Of a stretch of DNA of 64,000 bases, positions 1-9,218 are shown one piece after another. Position numbers and translations under genes: made by a program. The stretch spans positions 124,001 to 188,000 of the forward strand of contig JAGYIJ010000002.1 of the NCBI GenBank assembly GCA_018402685.1, read 5' to 3'. Each line of letters begins with the position of its first letter. Within the stretch, counting starts at the first letter, position 1. The stretch comes from Aquiluna sp. GTDB lineage: Bacteria; Actinomycetota; Actinomycetes; Actinomycetales; Microbacteriaceae. Under the pieces are notes generated by a model. The model did no database searches and was not told the DNA's origin. It worked only from the letters and a program-made list of their open reading frames with translations.

Positions 1-161
1 TTGCTGAGTGAGAAAAGATCGCTGATTGGTTGGAGTAGTTGAGGCGGCAGGTTGTCGATTACATACCAACCCTGATCCTCAAGGGCGTTTCCGACTGTGG
101 AGCGACCAGCGCCCGACATACCCGTTACAACGAGTAATTCGGGCGTTCTTACGCTTTCCAT
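1..161 (-). CDS. rapZ: RapZ-family nucleotide-binding protein, N-terminal part only
   Basis: Only about the first 53 codons lie in the window; the gene runs off the left edge. The translation begins [20 protein letters not shown] and has the P-loop GMSGAGRST, followed by the family segment [15 protein letters not shown]. RapZ (YvcJ) proteins bind ATP and GTP; in enterobacteria RapZ is an RNase E adaptor, but the actinobacterial role is less clear. The ATG at 161 is preceded by GGGGAG at suitable spacing. It lies 28 bases downstream of uvrC, an adjacency also known in mycobacteria (uvrC followed by a rapZ homologue, then yvcK and whiA). Confidence 0.9.
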   Translation of the reverse strand, partial: MESVRTPELLVVTGMSGAGRSTVGNALEDQGWYVIDNLPPQLLQPISDLFSLS

Positions 162-189
162 GTCTCCCCTGTTTCGAATCAGCTCAAGG

Positions 190-2070
190 TTAGTCCTTCG
201 GCGTGTCGCGCGTATGAATAATTTCTGAATCCGCCAGATTTTCGTGCACAACCTGGGCAATCTTTGGCCCAAATCCCGGAAGTGAAGAAATTTCCTCAAC
301 GCTTGCAATTCGAATTCGCTTGAGGGAGCCAAACTTTCTCAAGAGCAATCTGGCTCGCTGCTCCCCCAGACCTGGAATCTCAACCAGCTGAGAGGCGATG
401 CCCTTGCTGCGCTTTTCTCGCTGAGCGGCAATGGCGAACCGGTGGGCCTCATCGCGAATTCGCTGCAACAAGAACAGCTCCTCGCTGGTCCTTGGCAGGA
501 TCACTGGGTAATCGCTGCCAGAGACAAAGACCTCCTCGAGGCGCTTTGCCAGGGTTGCCACCATGATGTCGTCGATGCCGGAGTCCTTGAGCGCCTTCAC
601 GGCAACGTTGCGCTGCGGTATTCCGCCGTCGATCAGCAACAGCGCGGGTCGATAGCTGAACTTCTCGGAGCTGTCCTCGCTGGTGAGGTATTTGAGTCTT
701 CGCATCAGCACCTCGTAGATCGACTCGGTGTCATCGGCGGTGTCGAGATTAAACCTTCGATAGTGATCCTTTTTCGGAAGCCCATCTTCAAAGACCACCA
801 TCGAACCCACGATGTTGGTGCCGGAGAGGTGTGAGATGTCGTAGCACTCGATGCGAAGCGGAGCGTTTTCCATTTTCAGCGCTCGTTGGATTCCACTGAG
901 CGCATCAGCGCGTGCGATGAAGTCGGAGCTGCGCCTGAGCTTGTAGCTCTGCAGCGCGGCCTGGGCATTGCGATTGGCGGTTTCCATCAGTTTTGCCTTG
1001 TCACCCCGCTGCGGAGTGGCGACATCCACTGCAGCGCCGCGGAGCTCCGAGAGCCAGTCCTGGAGGGCTTTGCGCTCACTGGGGAGCTCCGGGAGCAACA
1101 GACGCTTTGGCACCTCCACTGGCTCTGAGTTCTTTGATGGGGTGTAGATGCCTTGAATCAGGTACTCGAGTAACTCAGCATTTGGTCTATCAAGTTCAAG
1201 GTCCACGACCATCGAACGATTACCGCGGATTCTCCCGCCTCGAATCACGAAAATAGACACCGCTGCCGAGAGTTCATCACGACTGAGCCCAATCAGATCG
1301 GCATCGGTCTGATCAGAAAATACCAGGGTGCTTTTTTCCAAGACCTTTTCCAAAGCCGCAACATCGTCTCGGTAGTTTGCTGCCAGCTCGTAGTTCTCCT
1401 CCTGGCTGGCCTTTTGCATCCTCAGCTGGAGCTCTTGCAAGTGCGAGTCGTTTCCCGACCCAACAAAATCCCCAAGCCTCTTGGCAAGTGCTTTGTGGTC
1501 GGGTTTGGAAATCCGATCCACGCAGGGAGCTGAACACTTACCTATATCCGCAAGCAGGCAGGGTCGATTCTGGCGCTTTGCCCTTTGGAATACCCCTGAA
1601 CTGCAAGAGCGAACGGGGTAGACCTTCAAAAGCGTGTCTAGGGTTTCCCTGATTGCCCAGCTCTGGGTGTAGGGGCCGAAATACCTAACCTTTTTCAATT
1701 CACGATTTCTGGTTATGAAGGCCCTCGGGACATCATCCCCCATCGAGATTGCCAAATATGGATAGCTCTTGTCATCCCGGAATCGAACATTGAATGGCGG
1801 TTCAAACTCCTTGATCCACTGAAACTCAAGTTGCAGGGCGTCGTATTCGGTATCAACGATTGTCCACTTCACATCACGAGCGCTCAACAGCATGCGCTGG
1901 GTGCGCTCGTGCAGCTTGTGAAGAGGCCCAAAGTAGCTAGTGAGTCGAGATCTTAGGTTTTTAGCTTTGCCAACATAGAGAACTTTGTTGTTGGCATCAA
2001 CAAACCGATACACCCCGGGGTTGGTGGGAATCTCCGAGGTTTTTGGCCTGAAGCTCAGCTCGTTAGCCAT
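190..2070 (-). CDS. uvrC: Excinuclease ABC subunit C
   Basis: UvrC makes the dual incisions on both sides of a lesion in the UvrAB-DNA complex of nucleotide excision repair. The 626-residue protein has the GIY-YIG nuclease near residues 18-95 ([19 protein letters not shown]), a UVR motif near 200-240 that contacts UvrB, the RNase H-like nuclease in the second half ([18 protein letters not shown]), and C-terminal helix-hairpin-helix motifs ([20 protein letters not shown]). Length is normal. The ATG at 2070 lies inside the end of uvrA (8-base overlap), so the two are probably translationally coupled. Confidence 0.97.
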   Translation of the reverse strand: MANELSFRPKTSEIPTNPGVYRFVDANNKVLYVGKAKNLRSRLTSYFGPLHKLHERTQRMLLSARDVKWTIVDTEYDALQLEFQWIKEFEPPFNVRFRDDKSYPYLAISMGDDVPRAFITRNRELKKVRYFGPYTQSWAIRETLDTLLKVYPVRSCSSGVFQRAKRQNRPCLLADIGKCSAPCVDRISKPDHKALAKRLGDFVGSGNDSHLQELQLRMQKASQEENYELAANYRDDVAALEKVLEKSTLVFSDQTDADLIGLSRDELSAAVSIFVIRGGRIRGNRSMVVDLELDRPNAELLEYLIQGIYTPSKNSEPVEVPKRLLLPELPSERKALQDWLSELRGAAVDVATPQRGDKAKLMETANRNAQAALQSYKLRRSSDFIARADALSGIQRALKMENAPLRIECYDISHLSGTNIVGSMVVFEDGLPKKDHYRRFNLDTADDTESIYEVLMRRLKYLTSEDSSEKFSYRPALLLIDGGIPQRNVAVKALKDSGIDDIMVATLAKRLEEVFVSGSDYPVILPRTSEELFLLQRIRDEAHRFAIAAQREKRSKGIASQLVEIPGLGEQRARLLLRKFGSLKRIRIASVEEISSLPGFGPKIAQVVHENLADSEIIHTRDTPKD

Positions 2071-4921
2071 CTGCGGCGAGTAGCTCTTTCAAGAAGTGTC
2101 CGGTGTGACTTTTTTCAACCTTTGCAACCTGCTCAGGGGTTCCCTGCGCCACGACCATGCCTCCGCCAGAGCCACCCTCTGGACCCATGTCAACAATCCA
2201 GTCGCTGGAGCGAATCACGTCGAGGTTGTGCTCGATGACAATGACGGTGTTTCCCTTGTCAACCAGGGTGCCAAGCACCAACAGGAGCTTTCTGACATCT
2301 TCGAAGTGCAATCCGGTGGTTGGTTCATCGAGAACGTAGATGGTCTTGCCAGTCGAGCGACGCTGGAGCTCGGTGGCCAGCTTCACGCGCTGCGCCTCAC
2401 CACCCGAGAGGGTCGTTGCAGCCTGGCCAAGGCGAACATATCCAAGACCAACATCCACCAGGGTGTCTAGGTACCGGGAGATCTTGGAGATAGCTGCAAA
2501 AAACTCTGCGGCTTCGCTAATTGGCATGTTCAGCACGTCGCCAATTGATTTGCCCTTGTATTTCACCTGCAGGGTCTCTCGGTTATACCTAGCGCCCTTG
2601 CAGTCCTCACAAACCACATAGACATCGGGCAAGAAGTTCATTTCGATACGGATGGTGCCATCGCCGGAGCAGGTCTCACACCTACCGCCTTTGACGTTGA
2701 AGGAGAATCTGCCCTGGAGATAACCGCGAACCTTTGCCTCTTGGGTCTCCGCAAAGAGCTTTCTAATGTGGTCAAAGACTCCGGTGTAGGTGGCGGGGTT
2801 TGATCTCGGGGTTCTGCCAATTGGTGCTTGGTCAACGTGGACAACCTTGTCCAATAGCTCTAGGCCTTCGACTCTGACGTGCTTGCCGGCGACGTGCTTG
2901 GCGTTATTGAGCTTGTTGGCAAGCACGTGGTACAACACGTCATTAATCAGGGAGGATTTGCCAGACCCACTAACGCCGGTGACTGCCGTCATGACTCCAA
3001 GTGGCAGTTCGACATCGACGTTTTGCAGGTTGTTCTCTTTGGCTCCAACCACCTTGATCTTGCGGTTCTTGTCAATCTTGCGGCGCTTTTTTGGGGTCTC
3101 GATTTTGATCTTGCCGGAGAGGTAGTCGCCGGTGATCGAGTCCTTGTTTTTCAGGATGTCTTTGTAGCTTCCGGAGTGAACCACCTCGCCTCCGTGAGCT
3201 CCGGCACCAGGCCCAATGTCCACCAACCAGTCCGCAGCCTTGATGGTGTCCTCGTCGTGCTCCACGACAATCAAGGTGTTGCCAAGGTCGCGAAGTTTTA
3301 TGAGGGTTTCAATCAGCCTGCGATTATCGCGCTGATGCAATCCAATCGAGGGCTCATCCAATACGTAGAGCACGCCGGTCAACCCCGCACCAATCTGGGT
3401 GGCCAAACGAATCCGCTGCGCCTCACCGCCGGATAGCGAGCCAGCGCTTCGCTCGAGCGATAGATAGTCCAGACCAACAGCGAGCAAGAAATCGAGCCTT
3501 GCTCGAATCTCCCTAAGCACCTGAGCGGCGATCTGTGCCTCGCGCTGGGTGAGCTTTAGGGAATCAAAGAATTCGTGGCTCTTACCAAGCGAGAGCTGAG
3601 CGACATCGTGAATGGACTTACCGTGAACCTTTACCGCAAGCACCTCAGGGCGCAGCCTCGCGCCCTGACAGGCCGAACAGGGCACCTCGCGTAAGAACTC
3701 TGCCCACTTGCTGCGAGCCCAGTCGCTGTCGGATTCGAGATAGCGGCGCTCGACGTATGGCAGCACACCCTCAAACCCTGAGGTGTAGCGCATCTCGCGA
3801 CCATACTTGGAGCGCCAGCGCACCTGAACCTCGAAGTCATTGCCGTTCAGGATCGCATCCTGAGTTTCCTCGGAAAGCTTCTCCCAAGGGGTGTCCAGGC
3901 TGAAATCGATGTCCTTAGCAAGGCCGTCTAGTAGTCGAACAAAATACGAGTAGAGGCCCTTGCCTTGCGTGGACCAAGGCAAAAGCACGCCCTCCTTGAT
4001 GGATGCAGAGGGGTCCCCAATTACCAGTTCACCGTCAACTGCCATCTTGGTTCCAAGTCCCGTGCACTCTGGGCATGCCCCAAAGGGAGCGTTGAAGCTA
4101 AAGGTCCTGGGCTCGATCTCGGTTAGTGCAATCTCGTGCTCATTCGGACAACTCAACCGCTCGCTAAAGGTGCGCTGAGTCTTGTCGTCAATAAAGTCAA
4201 CGACCACCCGGCCATCGGCAAGCTTCAAAGCGGTCTCGACCGAGTCGGTTAGACGAGAAATGATGTCCTCTTTGATAACCAGGCGGTCCACCACCACCGA
4301 GATGTCGTGCTTGAAGCTCTTCTTGAGAGGCTTTGCCTCTGCCAGAACGACCGTCTCGCCATCCACCACCGCACGGGCATAACCTTGCGATTGCAAGGAT
4401 GCAAAGAGGTCTTGGAACTCCCCCTTTTTTTGCTGCACGATTGGTGCGAGAAGCTGAAAACGGGTGCCCTCGGCAAGAGTTAGCAGCTGGTCCACGATTG
4501 CTTGCGGGGTTTGCTTTGATATCACTTCACCGCACTGGTGGCAGTGTGGAATGCCAATGCGGGCCCATAGCAGCCTGAGATAGTCGTGAATCTCGGTGAT
4601 GGTTCCCACCGTTGAGCGCGGGTTTCTGTTGGTGGATTTTTGGTCAATAGAAACCGCAGGGCTTAGACCTTCAATGAAATCAACATCGGGCCTGTCGACC
4701 TGCCCTAGAAATTGCCTTGCGTAGGCACTCAGTGACTCGACATAGCGGCGCTGACCCTCAGCAAAAATGGTGTCAAAGGCAAGCGATGATTTACCGGAAC
4801 CGCTAAGGCCGGTGAAGACGATCATGGCGTCGCGGGGAATCTCGAGATTGAGGTTTTTGAGGTTGTGGACCCGAGCGCCCTTGATGGCGAGCTTTGAGCC
4901 TTTGGGTTGCTGGATTATCAC
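2063..4921 (-). CDS. uvrA: Excinuclease ABC subunit A
   Basis: UvrA is the damage-sensing ABC ATPase dimer that loads UvrB onto DNA. The 952-residue protein has two ATPase modules: Walker A at [12 protein letters not shown] near residue 40 and [11 protein letters not shown] near 650, with ABC signatures [12 protein letters not shown] and [12 protein letters not shown]. Zinc-binding cysteines are visible at HCHQCG (near 120) and at [14 protein letters not shown] near 735-765. The start is a GTG ten bases after the uvrB stop, with no obvious Shine-Dalgarno, so coupling to uvrB is likely. Full length, no damage. Confidence 0.97.
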   Translation of the reverse strand: MIIQQPKGSKLAIKGARVHNLKNLNLEIPRDAMIVFTGLSGSGKSSLAFDTIFAEGQRRYVESLSAYARQFLGQVDRPDVDFIEGLSPAVSIDQKSTNRNPRSTVGTITEIHDYLRLLWARIGIPHCHQCGEVISKQTPQAIVDQLLTLAEGTRFQLLAPIVQQKKGEFQDLFASLQSQGYARAVVDGETVVLAEAKPLKKSFKHDISVVVDRLVIKEDIISRLTDSVETALKLADGRVVVDFIDDKTQRTFSERLSCPNEHEIALTEIEPRTFSFNAPFGACPECTGLGTKMAVDGELVIGDPSASIKEGVLLPWSTQGKGLYSYFVRLLDGLAKDIDFSLDTPWEKLSEETQDAILNGNDFEVQVRWRSKYGREMRYTSGFEGVLPYVERRYLESDSDWARSKWAEFLREVPCSACQGARLRPEVLAVKVHGKSIHDVAQLSLGKSHEFFDSLKLTQREAQIAAQVLREIRARLDFLLAVGLDYLSLERSAGSLSGGEAQRIRLATQIGAGLTGVLYVLDEPSIGLHQRDNRRLIETLIKLRDLGNTLIVVEHDEDTIKAADWLVDIGPGAGAHGGEVVHSGSYKDILKNKDSITGDYLSGKIKIETPKKRRKIDKNRKIKVVGAKENNLQNVDVELPLGVMTAVTGVSGSGKSSLINDVLYHVLANKLNNAKHVAGKHVRVEGLELLDKVVHVDQAPIGRTPRSNPATYTGVFDHIRKLFAETQEAKVRGYLQGRFSFNVKGGRCETCSGDGTIRIEMNFLPDVYVVCEDCKGARYNRETLQVKYKGKSIGDVLNMPISEAAEFFAAISKISRYLDTLVDVGLGYVRLGQAATTLSGGEAQRVKLATELQRRSTGKTIYVLDEPTTGLHFEDVRKLLLVLGTLVDKGNTVIVIEHNLDVIRSSDWIVDMGPEGGSGGGMVVAQGTPEQVAKVEKSHTGHFLKELLAADG

Positions 4922-4930
4922 CGTAGAAGT

Positions 4931-6997
4931 TTACGCATGGCCCGCTGCATCAAAGGCTCTTAGCTCTTTCTTTAGCTCGGCGATTTCGTCTCGTATTCTG
5001 GCGGCGAGTTCGAACTTAAGCTCTCTTGCTGCAAACTTCATTTGGGCATCGAGCTCAACTATGGTTTCCAGCAGCTGATCTATGCCCTCCTTGCCGATGG
5101 CCTTTCTGCCCCTCATCGGGGTGGAGCCAACCTTGCGCTTTGGCTCTTTGCGCAATTGCTCCATGAGCTTTTCAGTGTCAACCTCTTCACGCATCAGGGC
5201 ATCGGTGATATCGGCAATCTTCTTGCGCAGTGGTTGCGGGTCCACGCCGCGCTCTAGGTTGTAGGCGACCTGCTTCTCGCGCCTTCGGTTGGTCTCCTCG
5301 ATCGCGTTCACGATTGACTTGGTCATCACATCGGCATACATATGAACCTCGCCGTTCACGTTCCTGGCCGCACGGCCAATGGTTTGAATCAGCGATGTCG
5401 TGGAGCGCAAGAAGCCCTCCTTGTCGGCATCCAGAATCGACACCAGCGAGACCTCGGGTAGGTCAAGACCCTCTCTTAGCAGGTTGATTCCAACCAGCAC
5501 GTCAAAGAGCCCCTGCCTCAGCTCCCTTAGAAGCTCCACTCTTCTGAGGGTGTCGACATCGGAGTGCAGGTATCTGACCCTGACGCCCATCTCGGTGAAG
5601 TAGTCCGTGACCTCCTCCGCCAAGCGCTTGGTGAGAGTGGTGACTAGCACTCGCTCATCTCTTTCGACACGAAGTCTTATCTCTTCAAGCAGGTCGTCTA
5701 TTTGACCAGTGGATGGCTTCACCACGATCTTTGGATCAATCAGGCCGGTTGGGCGAATAATCTGCTCGACCACACCATCAGATTTCTCAAGCTCATACTT
5801 TGATGGCGTTGCCGAGAGGTAGACGGTTTGCCCGGTGCGCTCCAAAAACTCTTCAAACTTCAGTGGTCGGTTATCGAGCGCGGAGGGCAATCTAAAGCCG
5901 TGCTCCACGAGCGTGCGCTTTCTCGAGGAATCACCGGTATACATAGCGCCGACTTGGGGAACTGTGACGTGAGACTCGTCAATCACCGTGAGGAAATCCT
6001 CGGGGAAGTAATCCAACAGGCAAGCCGGAGGATCACCTTGCTCTCGGCCATCGATGTGTCGAGAGTAGTTCTCAATCCCCGAGCAAAAACCCAGCTCCCT
6101 AATCATCTCGAGGTCAAAGGTGGTGCGCATCTTGATGCGCTGAGCCTCGAGGAGCTTGCCTTGTGACTCAAGCTCGCGATAGCGGACCTCGAGCTCGTTC
6201 TCAATCTTTTCAATTGCCTCCGCCATCCGCTCAGCGGGGGCGACGTAGTAGGAGGCGGGATAGATGGCGACCGAGTCGCGCTCCATCAGAATCTCTCCGG
6301 TCAGCGGGTGAATGCGATAAATCTTTTCGATTTCATCGCCAAAGAACTCGATGCGGGTGGCTTCTTCGTCATAGACGGCGATCACCTCGACGGTGTCGCC
6401 CTTGACTCTAAAGTTGCCGCGGGTGAACTCGATGTCGTTGCGCTGGTATTGAATGTTTACCAAATCCCGAATCAGCTCATCGCGATCGATACGCTGCCCC
6501 ACCTGCAGTGGTAGCGACTGAGCTAGGTACTCCTTTGGAGCACCGAGGCCGTAGATGCAGGAAACCGTTGCCACAACAATCACGTCACGCCTTGACAATA
6601 ACGACATGGTCGCGGAATACCTAAGCCTCTCGACCTCCTCGTTAATTGTGGAGTCCTTCTCGATAAAGGTGTCGGTCTGCGGGACGTAGGCCTCGGGTTG
6701 GTAGTAGTCGTAGTAGGAAACAAAGTATTCGACTGCGTTCTCTGGAAACATCTCGCGCAGTTCGCTGGCCAGCTGCGCGGCCAGGGTCTTGTTGTGGGCA
6801 ATCACCAGGGTTGGGCGCTGGAGTTTTTCGACTAGCCAGGCGGTGGTGGCGCTTTTGCCGGTTCCAGTTGCTCCCAATAACACAACGTCTTTTTCACCGT
6901 TATTTAGTCGTTCGGTCAGCTCAGCTATCGCTGTTGGTTGATCACCCGCGGGTTGATAATCGCTAACAACCTTGAATGGCTTTTGTTCTTGGGTCAT
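4931..6997 (-). CDS. uvrB: Excinuclease ABC subunit B
   Basis: UvrB is the helicase-like subunit that verifies damage and recruits UvrC. The 688-residue protein shows Walker [12 protein letters not shown] near 44, the beta-hairpin region with [13 protein letters not shown] near 95, the DExH-type box VIDESH near 340, helicase motif [11 protein letters not shown] near 540, and a C-terminal UVR motif ([20 protein letters not shown]) that binds UvrC. The ATG overlaps the coaE stop by four bases (ATGA), with GAGG seven bases upstream. Order coaE-uvrB-uvrA-uvrC suggests one repair transcript. Confidence 0.97.
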   Translation of the reverse strand: MTQEQKPFKVVSDYQPAGDQPTAIAELTERLNNGEKDVVLLGATGTGKSATTAWLVEKLQRPTLVIAHNKTLAAQLASELREMFPENAVEYFVSYYDYYQPEAYVPQTDTFIEKDSTINEEVERLRYSATMSLLSRRDVIVVATVSCIYGLGAPKEYLAQSLPLQVGQRIDRDELIRDLVNIQYQRNDIEFTRGNFRVKGDTVEVIAVYDEEATRIEFFGDEIEKIYRIHPLTGEILMERDSVAIYPASYYVAPAERMAEAIEKIENELEVRYRELESQGKLLEAQRIKMRTTFDLEMIRELGFCSGIENYSRHIDGREQGDPPACLLDYFPEDFLTVIDESHVTVPQVGAMYTGDSSRKRTLVEHGFRLPSALDNRPLKFEEFLERTGQTVYLSATPSKYELEKSDGVVEQIIRPTGLIDPKIVVKPSTGQIDDLLEEIRLRVERDERVLVTTLTKRLAEEVTDYFTEMGVRVRYLHSDVDTLRRVELLRELRQGLFDVLVGINLLREGLDLPEVSLVSILDADKEGFLRSTTSLIQTIGRAARNVNGEVHMYADVMTKSIVNAIEETNRRREKQVAYNLERGVDPQPLRKKIADITDALMREEVDTEKLMEQLRKEPKRKVGSTPMRGRKAIGKEGIDQLLETIVELDAQMKFAARELKFELAARIRDEIAELKKELRAFDAAGHA

Positions 6998-7578
6998 TTA
7001 GTTGCCTCATGAAAAACCCTGTCGACCTGATCCAGTAGCTCTTGCATTGAGCAATCAGAGTTGATTACGAAGTCGGCAATTGCCTCTCGCTCTTCATCGC
7101 TGGCCTGAGCCGCGATTCGCTCTTTAGCCTGTTGCTCTGACATCCCCCGGGATGCCATCAAGCGCTCAATGCGGATTCGTTCAGGGGCACTGATCGTGAT
7201 GATCTTGTCAAAGGGCAATGAGGAGTTAGTTTCAACCAAGAGCGGGATTGTGTAGACAACGAGTCCGGAGAGGGCACCTATTTTCTCCCGAGAGAGCTTT
7301 TGAATCAGCGGGTGAAGAATCCCCTCCAGGTCCTTGCGATCTGCCTCACTGGCAAATGCTCGCTGAGCCAAAAGTGCTCTGTCCAGCGAGCCATCGGCGG
7401 TGATTAGGTCTTCTCCAAAGCGCCCCGCAACCTCTTTGATCCCGAGCGTGTTTGGCGCCACCACCTCGCGAGCTAGGACATCCGCGTCGATCTCCGTGGC
7501 ACCAAGCTCTGTGAGGCGCTTTGCAACTGTGGATTTACCAGATCCAATACCGCCGGTGAGTCCTATTAGCACCCCCAA
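6994..7578 (-). CDS. coaE: Dephospho-CoA kinase
   Basis: CoaE phosphorylates the ribose 3'-OH of dephospho-CoA, the last step of coenzyme A synthesis. The 194-residue protein begins with [16 protein letters not shown] (P-loop) and keeps the lid and base-binding segments typical of the family. It is the plain kinase, without the extra C-terminal domain carried by mycobacterial CoaE. The start is uncertain: TTG at 7578 or GTG at 7572 (giving MLIGLTGG), neither with a convincing Shine-Dalgarno. It lies directly downstream of the rpsA terminator, so it needs read-through or its own promoter. Confidence 0.95.
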   Translation of the reverse strand: MGVLIGLTGGIGSGKSTVAKRLTELGATEIDADVLAREVVAPNTLGIKEVAGRFGEDLITADGSLDRALLAQRAFASEADRKDLEGILHPLIQKLSREKIGALSGLVVYTIPLLVETNSSLPFDKIITISAPERIRIERLMASRGMSEQQAKERIAAQASDEEREAIADFVINSDCSMQELLDQVDRVFHEATK

Positions 7579-7584
7579 AGGATA

Positions 7585-7615
7585 AACGAAAACGGGGCTG
7601 CCAATGGCAACCCCG
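7585..7615 (-). terminator. Rho-independent terminator after rpsA
   Basis: On the minus strand a 10-base-pair stem (7593-7602 with 7606-7615, including one G-U pair) closes a three-base ATT loop. It is rich in G-C and followed by a T-rich tail (7585-7592). It sits 17 bases after the rpsA stop and just before coaE. It should separate the abundant rpsA message from the coaE-uvr genes. Confidence 0.85.
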
Positions 7616-7631
7616 CTTGTCGTAGCTAGTT

Positions 7632-9089
7632 CTACTTGTCCTCGGAGAGCTTGTCTCTTAGGGCAGCCAGTGACTCGTCGTCGGCCAGGGTTCCCTGGTC
7701 GTCGGCTTCACCAGCAGAGGAGGATGGCTCCTGGGCTGGGGCTGAGTCTGGCAGGGTGGCAAGGTGCTCGAAGGCGGCCTTGGCCTGAAGCTTGTGACGC
7801 TCCCAGCGGGCGTGGGCTTCGGAGTACTCCGCTTCCCACTTGGTGCGTGCCTCTTCGTAGCCTGACTTCCATTCGGAGGTGGCTGGGTCGAAGCCCTCTG
7901 GGTAACGGTACTGACCGTTCTCGTCGTAGTCGGCGCTCATGCCATACAAAACAGGGTTGAAGTCGGTTCCGGCAGGGTCGACCTCGTCGAGTGCCTGCTT
8001 TAGCGACAGCGAGATTCTGCGACGCTCTAGGTCGATGTCAATCAGCTTGACAAATACGTCCTGGTTCACAGTCACGACCTGGTCGGCGTGCTCAACGTGC
8101 TTGGAGGAAAGCTCTGAGATGTGCACTAGACCCTCGATACCGTCTGCAACACGAACGAATGCACCGAATGGAACGATCTTGGTGACCTTTCCAGGGATGT
8201 ACTGTCCGATTGCGTGGGTGCGAGCAAATAGCTGCCATGGGTCTTCCTGAGTTGCCTTCAACGAAAGCGAGACGCGCTCACGGTCGTTGTCAACCTCGAG
8301 AACCTCAACGGTTACCTCTTGGCCAACCTCGACAACCTCAGAGGCGTGCTCAATGTGCTTCCAGCTCAACTCTGAAACGTGGACTAGACCGTCTACGCCA
8401 CCAAGGTCGATGAAGGCACCGAAGTTTACGATCGAGGAAACCACACCGGTGCGTACCTGGCCCTTGGCTAGGTCGTTTAGGAAGGTGGTGCGGTTTGCAC
8501 TCTGGGACTCCTCTAGGAGTGCACGACGAGAAAGCACAACGTTGTTGCGGTTCTTGTCTAGCTCCAAGATCTTGGCCTCAACCTCGGTACCGAGGTATGG
8601 GCCCAGGTCGCGAACGCGACGAAGTTCGATTAGTGAGGCAGGTAGGAAGCCGCGTAGACCGATGTCCACGATGACTCCACCCTTGACGACCTCGATGACG
8701 ACACCCTTTACGATGCCATCGGCCTCCTTGATGCGCTCCACATCGCCCCATGCACGCTCGTACTGAGCGCGCTTCTTGGAAAGGATTAGGCGGCCTTCTT
8801 TGTCTTCCTTTTGTAAAACAAGGGCCTCGATTGCGTCGCCGACCTTGACGATGTCATTTGGGTCTGCGTCTTGGCGAATGGAAAGTTCGCGGGATGGAAT
8901 TACACCTTCGGTCTTGTAACCGACATCTAGCAGCACCTCATCGCGGTCAATCTTGACCACGGTGCCGGAGATTAGGTCTCCATCGTTGAAAAATTTGAGA
9001 GTTGCTTCGACCGCAGCTAGGAAGTCCTCTGCTGAACCGATGTCGTTGACTGCTACCTGCTTAGGCTTCGCGGTCGATTTGGTTGCCAT
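7632..9089 (-). CDS. rpsA: 30S ribosomal protein S1
   Basis: S1 binds mRNA on the 30S subunit and helps initiation. The 485-residue protein has four S1 (OB-fold) repeats, near residues 33-105, 120-188, 207-273 and 290-362; the last two are the most canonical (SIVNFGAFIDLGGVDGLVHV, KIVPFGAFVRVADGIEGLVH). A long acidic and alanine-rich C-terminal tail follows, as usual in actinobacterial S1. Start ATG with GGAG eleven bases upstream. The 129-base gap to polA is among the longest in the window and must hold the rpsA promoter; I could not place it convincingly. Confidence 0.97.
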   Translation of the reverse strand: MATKSTAKPKQVAVNDIGSAEDFLAAVEATLKFFNDGDLISGTVVKIDRDEVLLDVGYKTEGVIPSRELSIRQDADPNDIVKVGDAIEALVLQKEDKEGRLILSKKRAQYERAWGDVERIKEADGIVKGVVIEVVKGGVIVDIGLRGFLPASLIELRRVRDLGPYLGTEVEAKILELDKNRNNVVLSRRALLEESQSANRTTFLNDLAKGQVRTGVVSSIVNFGAFIDLGGVDGLVHVSELSWKHIEHASEVVEVGQEVTVEVLEVDNDRERVSLSLKATQEDPWQLFARTHAIGQYIPGKVTKIVPFGAFVRVADGIEGLVHISELSSKHVEHADQVVTVNQDVFVKLIDIDLERRRISLSLKQALDEVDPAGTDFNPVLYGMSADYDENGQYRYPEGFDPATSEWKSGYEEARTKWEAEYSEAHARWERHKLQAKAAFEHLATLPDSAPAQEPSSSAGEADDQGTLADDESLAALRDKLSEDK

Positions 9090-9181
9090 ATTTGTGGTTA
9101 CTCCACTTTGTTTTACTCGGGTCGCGCCTCAACCAACAACTCAAAGCTCTTGATTTTGGCCCGACAAACGGACATGAATTT

Positions 9182-9197
9182 GTGCCCCGAAGGACAC
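9182..9197 (-). other. Small UUCG-loop hairpin between polA and rpsA
   Basis: On the minus strand GTGTCC and GGGCAC pair (one G-U) around a TTCG tetraloop, 22 bases after the polA stop. UUCG loops are unusually stable in RNA. No T-run follows, so this is not a classic terminator. It could pause or process the polA transcript, or belong to the rpsA leader. Confidence 0.3.
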
Positions 9198-9218
9198 CTG
9201 CAAAGCTTAGCGATAAAT